The position numbers were made by a program, and so were the translations under genes. Positions 5,347-6,495 of a DNA stretch of 6,495 bases are shown one piece after another. The stretch is from Candidatus Dadabacteria bacterium (GTDB lineage Bacteria > Desulfobacterota_D > UBA1144 > Nemesobacterales > UBA2774). The notes under the pieces are model-generated. The model saw only the letters and a list, made by a program, of their open reading frames with translations, made no database searches and was not told where the DNA came from. The stretch lies in the NCBI GenBank assembly GCA_020054175.1, contig JAGVLR010000036.1, forward strand, positions 1 through 6,495. The letters run 5' to 3'. Position 1 is the first letter of the stretch. Each line of letters starts with the position of its first letter.

Positions 5347-5538
5347 GTATCTTGTTTTGCAGATTCCCCCGAACCCAATAGTAAGTGTACGGCTAATCAG
5401 GCATAATGCAAGGATGCCGACCTTTAGACCCTTACTTACCCCTAGGGGATAAACGGGAAAAATAATTCCGCTTTCTGCACCCGGTTTTGAAGATGCGTCG
5501 AACCTGTGCCCGAACCGGGACGGTGTTTTACAGCTCAT
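5335..5538 (-). CDS. Small frame of doubtful status (67 aa); possible detached N-terminus of the tail protein
   Basis: GGAGG (5547-5551) lies 8 nt before the ATG at 5538, an ideal start signal. The product (MSCKTPSRFGHRFDASSKPG, later GIIFPVYPLGVSKGLKVG, ending ICKTRYLTK) matches nothing I know. Its last residues are encoded by the presumed end of the element. At codons GGG TTC (5371-5376) it is in phase with the interrupted tail protein at 3499-3504. Joining the two would give about 179 aa. Against it being a real tail gene, the sequence does not look like a tail tube N-terminus. Confidence 0.35.
   Translation of the reverse strand: MSCKTPSRFGHRFDASSKPGAESGIIFPVYPLGVSKGLKVGILALCLISRTLTIGFGGICKTRYLTK
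5336..5347 (-). repeat. Inward-facing end repeat CTTGACAAAGTA, right copy
   Basis: This is the counterpart of 3514-3526 on the opposite strand, one T shorter. It contains the operon's -35 box. Confidence 0.4.
5371..5378. repeat. Candidate target-site duplication GAACCCAA, right copy
   Basis: It matches 3499-3506 at 7 of 8 bases and lies 24 nt outside the right TTGACA box. Confidence 0.25.
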
Positions 5539-5600
5539 ATCGGATTCCTCCAATATAGATTATCTGACTAAATCCCTGAACCAACCCGATTTTCTCAGTG

Positions 5601-5622
5601 CGGCGCGAAGAGTCCCGCGCCG
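5601..5622. other. G/C-rich stem-loop in the gap
   Basis: CGGCGCG and CGCGCCG form a perfect 7-bp stem around an 8-nt loop. No T-run follows on either strand, so a terminator call is weak. The rest of 5554-5640 shows no gene. Confidence 0.35.
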
Positions 5623-5640
5623 GCAAAATAAAGGACTCAA

Positions 5641-5808
5641 TTGCAGATGTGGCAACATAACTGGATAAATGAAATTATCAATAGTGCATACTGGAACATC
5701 AGTCCGCATGTGAGATTTGATTCACCGGATTCAAAACCGATGCGGTCTTACCGAAAATCGCTCTTGTTGACGCCGAGGCCGGCAGCTATATCCTCCGGGC
5801 CAGCGTGA
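5641..5808 (+). CDS. Short frame crossing the right junction (possible truncated gene)
   Basis: AAAGGA (5630-5635) precedes a TTG at 5641 and an in-frame ATG at 5647. The product begins MWQHNWINEIINSAYWNISP and is protein-like as far as about 5745 (RFDSPDSKPMRS). It then runs into the hydrolase remnant in the wrong frame and stops at 5808. If real, it is the 5' part of a gene cut at the junction. I do not recognise it. Confidence 0.3.
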   Translation: MQMWQHNWINEIINSAYWNISPHVRFDSPDSKPMRSYRKSLLLTPRPAAISSGPA

Positions 5809-5942
5809 CGAACAACCCGGCTGAGTCGCTCGCGACGCTGAGGGCCATAAGACGTTTCGCTGAGCAGGAGCCGACAGTTCTTCTCCCGGCCCACGACCCC
5901 GAAGCCTCTGCAAGACTCGCCGCAGGGAGCCTCCTCGCGTGA
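5721..5942 (+). pseudogene. C-terminal remnant of a metallo-beta-lactamase-fold hydrolase
   Basis: The frame is open from 5721 to TGA 5940-5942 but has no start. From about 5800 on it reads like the C-terminus of MBL-fold hydrolases of the lactonase-like group: PAESLATLRAIRRFAEQEP, then TVLLPAHDPEASARLAAG. The His of PAHDP corresponds to the last metal ligand of the fold. The N-terminal HxHxDH region and most of the protein are missing, so the product cannot be active. The break lies between about 5740 and 5790, where phage-side sequence begins. It converges on the oxidoreductase gene with only 3 bp between the stops, which suggests undisturbed host sequence on this side. Confidence 0.7.
5759..5766. 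repeat. 8-bp direct repeat CGCTCTTG, right copy (near right junction)
   Basis: Partner of 995-1002, lying where the hydrolase remnant begins to read sensibly. Confidence 0.25.
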
Positions 5943-5945
5943 CGG

Positions 5946-6495
5946 TTAAAACCCTGCGACCTCGGGTATGATCTCGCGCCCGATAAGCTCGATCGGCCTT
6001 ATATCGTGCGTGTCGGGCATGCTGACGATGAAGTGCTGTACGCCTTCATCGGCCAGCTTCCGGCAGAACGCAATGAATTCCGCAACCGACATCCCGCCCT
6101 CCCCCAGCTTCACCACTCCCAGCGCCGTGCGCTCTATATCTTCGTACGGACGGCCGACTTCGTCGCAGTGCCGTTTCAGCACGTCGAGCTTTCTCGTCAT
6201 ATCTTCCCAGCTGATAAACGGCGGGGTATAGAGATTACAGGCGTCGGCGTACTTCGCGACGAGCCGGAGTGTCTTCTTCTCTCCGACGCCGCCCACCAGT
6301 ATCGGCGGGTGAGGCTTCGAGAGCGGGAGCGGATTGTTCATCGGCTCCGCAAGGTGATAATACTTCCCATTATAAGGTTTGACCTCACCAGACCACATTT
6401 GCTTAGCAATCTGCAGCGTTTCTTCGAGGCGCTCCATACGCTCGGTGAGATTCGGAAATGGAAATCCCAATCCGATGGACTCGCGCTCGTACCAC
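5946..6495 (-). CDS. LLM-class (luciferase-like, probably F420-dependent) oxidoreductase, 5' end outside the window
   Basis: This enzyme group uses reduced F420 or flavin bound in a TIM-barrel to oxidise or reduce small molecules; the substrate is not predictable here. The frame is open to the window edge (WYERESIGLGFPFP), so a TTG at 6470 should not be taken as the start. Visible motifs are GFPFPNLTERMERLEETLQI, then WSGEVKPYNGKYYHL, then the strongly conserved HPPILVGGVGEKKTLRLVAK followed by ADACNL, and a C-terminal segment ending EIIPEVAGF. About 182 codons are present, roughly the C-terminal half to two thirds of a usual protein of about 300 residues. The intact C-terminus and the tight convergence with the hydrolase remnant suggest original host context. 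Confidence 0.9.
   Translation of the reverse strand, partial: WYERESIGLGFPFPNLTERMERLEETLQIAKQMWSGEVKPYNGKYYHLAEPMNNPLPLSKPHPPILVGGVGEKKTLRLVAKYADACNLYTPPFISWEDMTRKLDVLKRHCDEVGRPYEDIERTALGVVKLGEGGMSVAEFIAFCRKLADEGVQHFIVSMPDTHDIRPIELIGREIIPEVAGF

Larger units (their letters stand above)
3507..5370. mobile_element. Candidate IS1595-family element with a three-gene passenger operon
   Basis: The stretch contains one IS1595/ISXO2-type transposase gene (plus) and, convergent with it, three tightly packed small genes (minus). Both ends carry an inward-facing CTTGACA(T)AAGTA (3514-3526; 5336-5347), each serving as the -35 region of a promoter that reads inward. A 7-of-8 direct repeat flanks the segment. 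The last passenger gene overlaps the transposase gene antisense by 56 bp, so the two have shared this DNA. IS1595-family elements are known to carry passenger genes. A plain element ending shortly after 4408 remains possible. Terminal inverted repeats of normal length could not be matched by eye. Confidence 0.45.

Noticed and set aside
5439..5448. Palindrome CCCCTAGGGG
   Set aside because: A lone 10-bp palindrome without a partner, promoter or gene relation; no use can be argued.
5495..5530. tRNA-like wording GGTTCGGGCACAGGTTCGA (minus strand)
   Set aside because: No acceptor, D-arm or anticodon stem can be built around it; only a T-loop-like string is present.
5731..5913. A 60-codon minus-strand frame
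   Set aside because: It is opposite the hydrolase remnant, which carries the recognisable PAHDP motif on the plus strand.

Overview
The window looks like chromosomal DNA of a Gram-negative bacterium into which a broken phage segment, itself carrying an insertion element, has been spliced. The Gram-negative inference rests on a periplasmic RND-pump adaptor with a lipoprotein signal. The taxon cannot be named from this sequence. The two outer flanks use G/C-rich codons, while the element and its small operon in the middle are visibly A/T-richer.

Left flank (2-958, minus): an RND-efflux periplasmic adaptor lipoprotein. It runs off the left edge, and its signal-peptide start is apparently lost at a junction near 975-990.

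Phage block (961-3504, minus): a tail morphogenesis cluster in the usual order. A tail protein with a disrupted 5' end is followed by a tail assembly chaperone, then its long -1 frame extension (a G/GT-like frameshift pair), then the N-terminal part of a tape measure protein cut off at the left junction. A small plus-strand gene for an exported, cysteine-rich protein sits between the chaperone extension and the tape measure, with its own promoter-like sequence, in the manner of a phage moron.

Element (about 3507-5370): an IS1595/ISXO2-type DDE transposase on the plus strand, reading from a perfect TTGACA-17-TATAAT promoter. Its N-terminus is separated from the rest by one extra base. Facing it is a compact minus-strand operon of three small genes: a 111-aa soluble protein, a two-helix membrane protein with a single-base frame disruption, and a 57-aa protein whose 3' end overlaps the transposase gene antisense. 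Similar inward-facing CTTGACA(T)AAGTA sequences lie at 3514-3526 and 5336-5347. This suggests one element of about 1.85 kb carrying the operon as passenger genes. Its exact ends are not proven.

Right side: 5350-5740 holds a 67-aa frame of doubtful status, a stem-loop and a short plus-strand frame. After a second junction near 5740-5790 comes the C-terminal remnant of a metallo-beta-lactamase-fold hydrolase (plus), convergent with a luciferase-like (LLM class) oxidoreductase (minus) that runs off the right edge.

Overall the layout reads as a defective prophage remnant, hit by an IS1595-family element, lying between two host genes that are both truncated at its borders. An assembly chimera is the main alternative explanation for the two borders.
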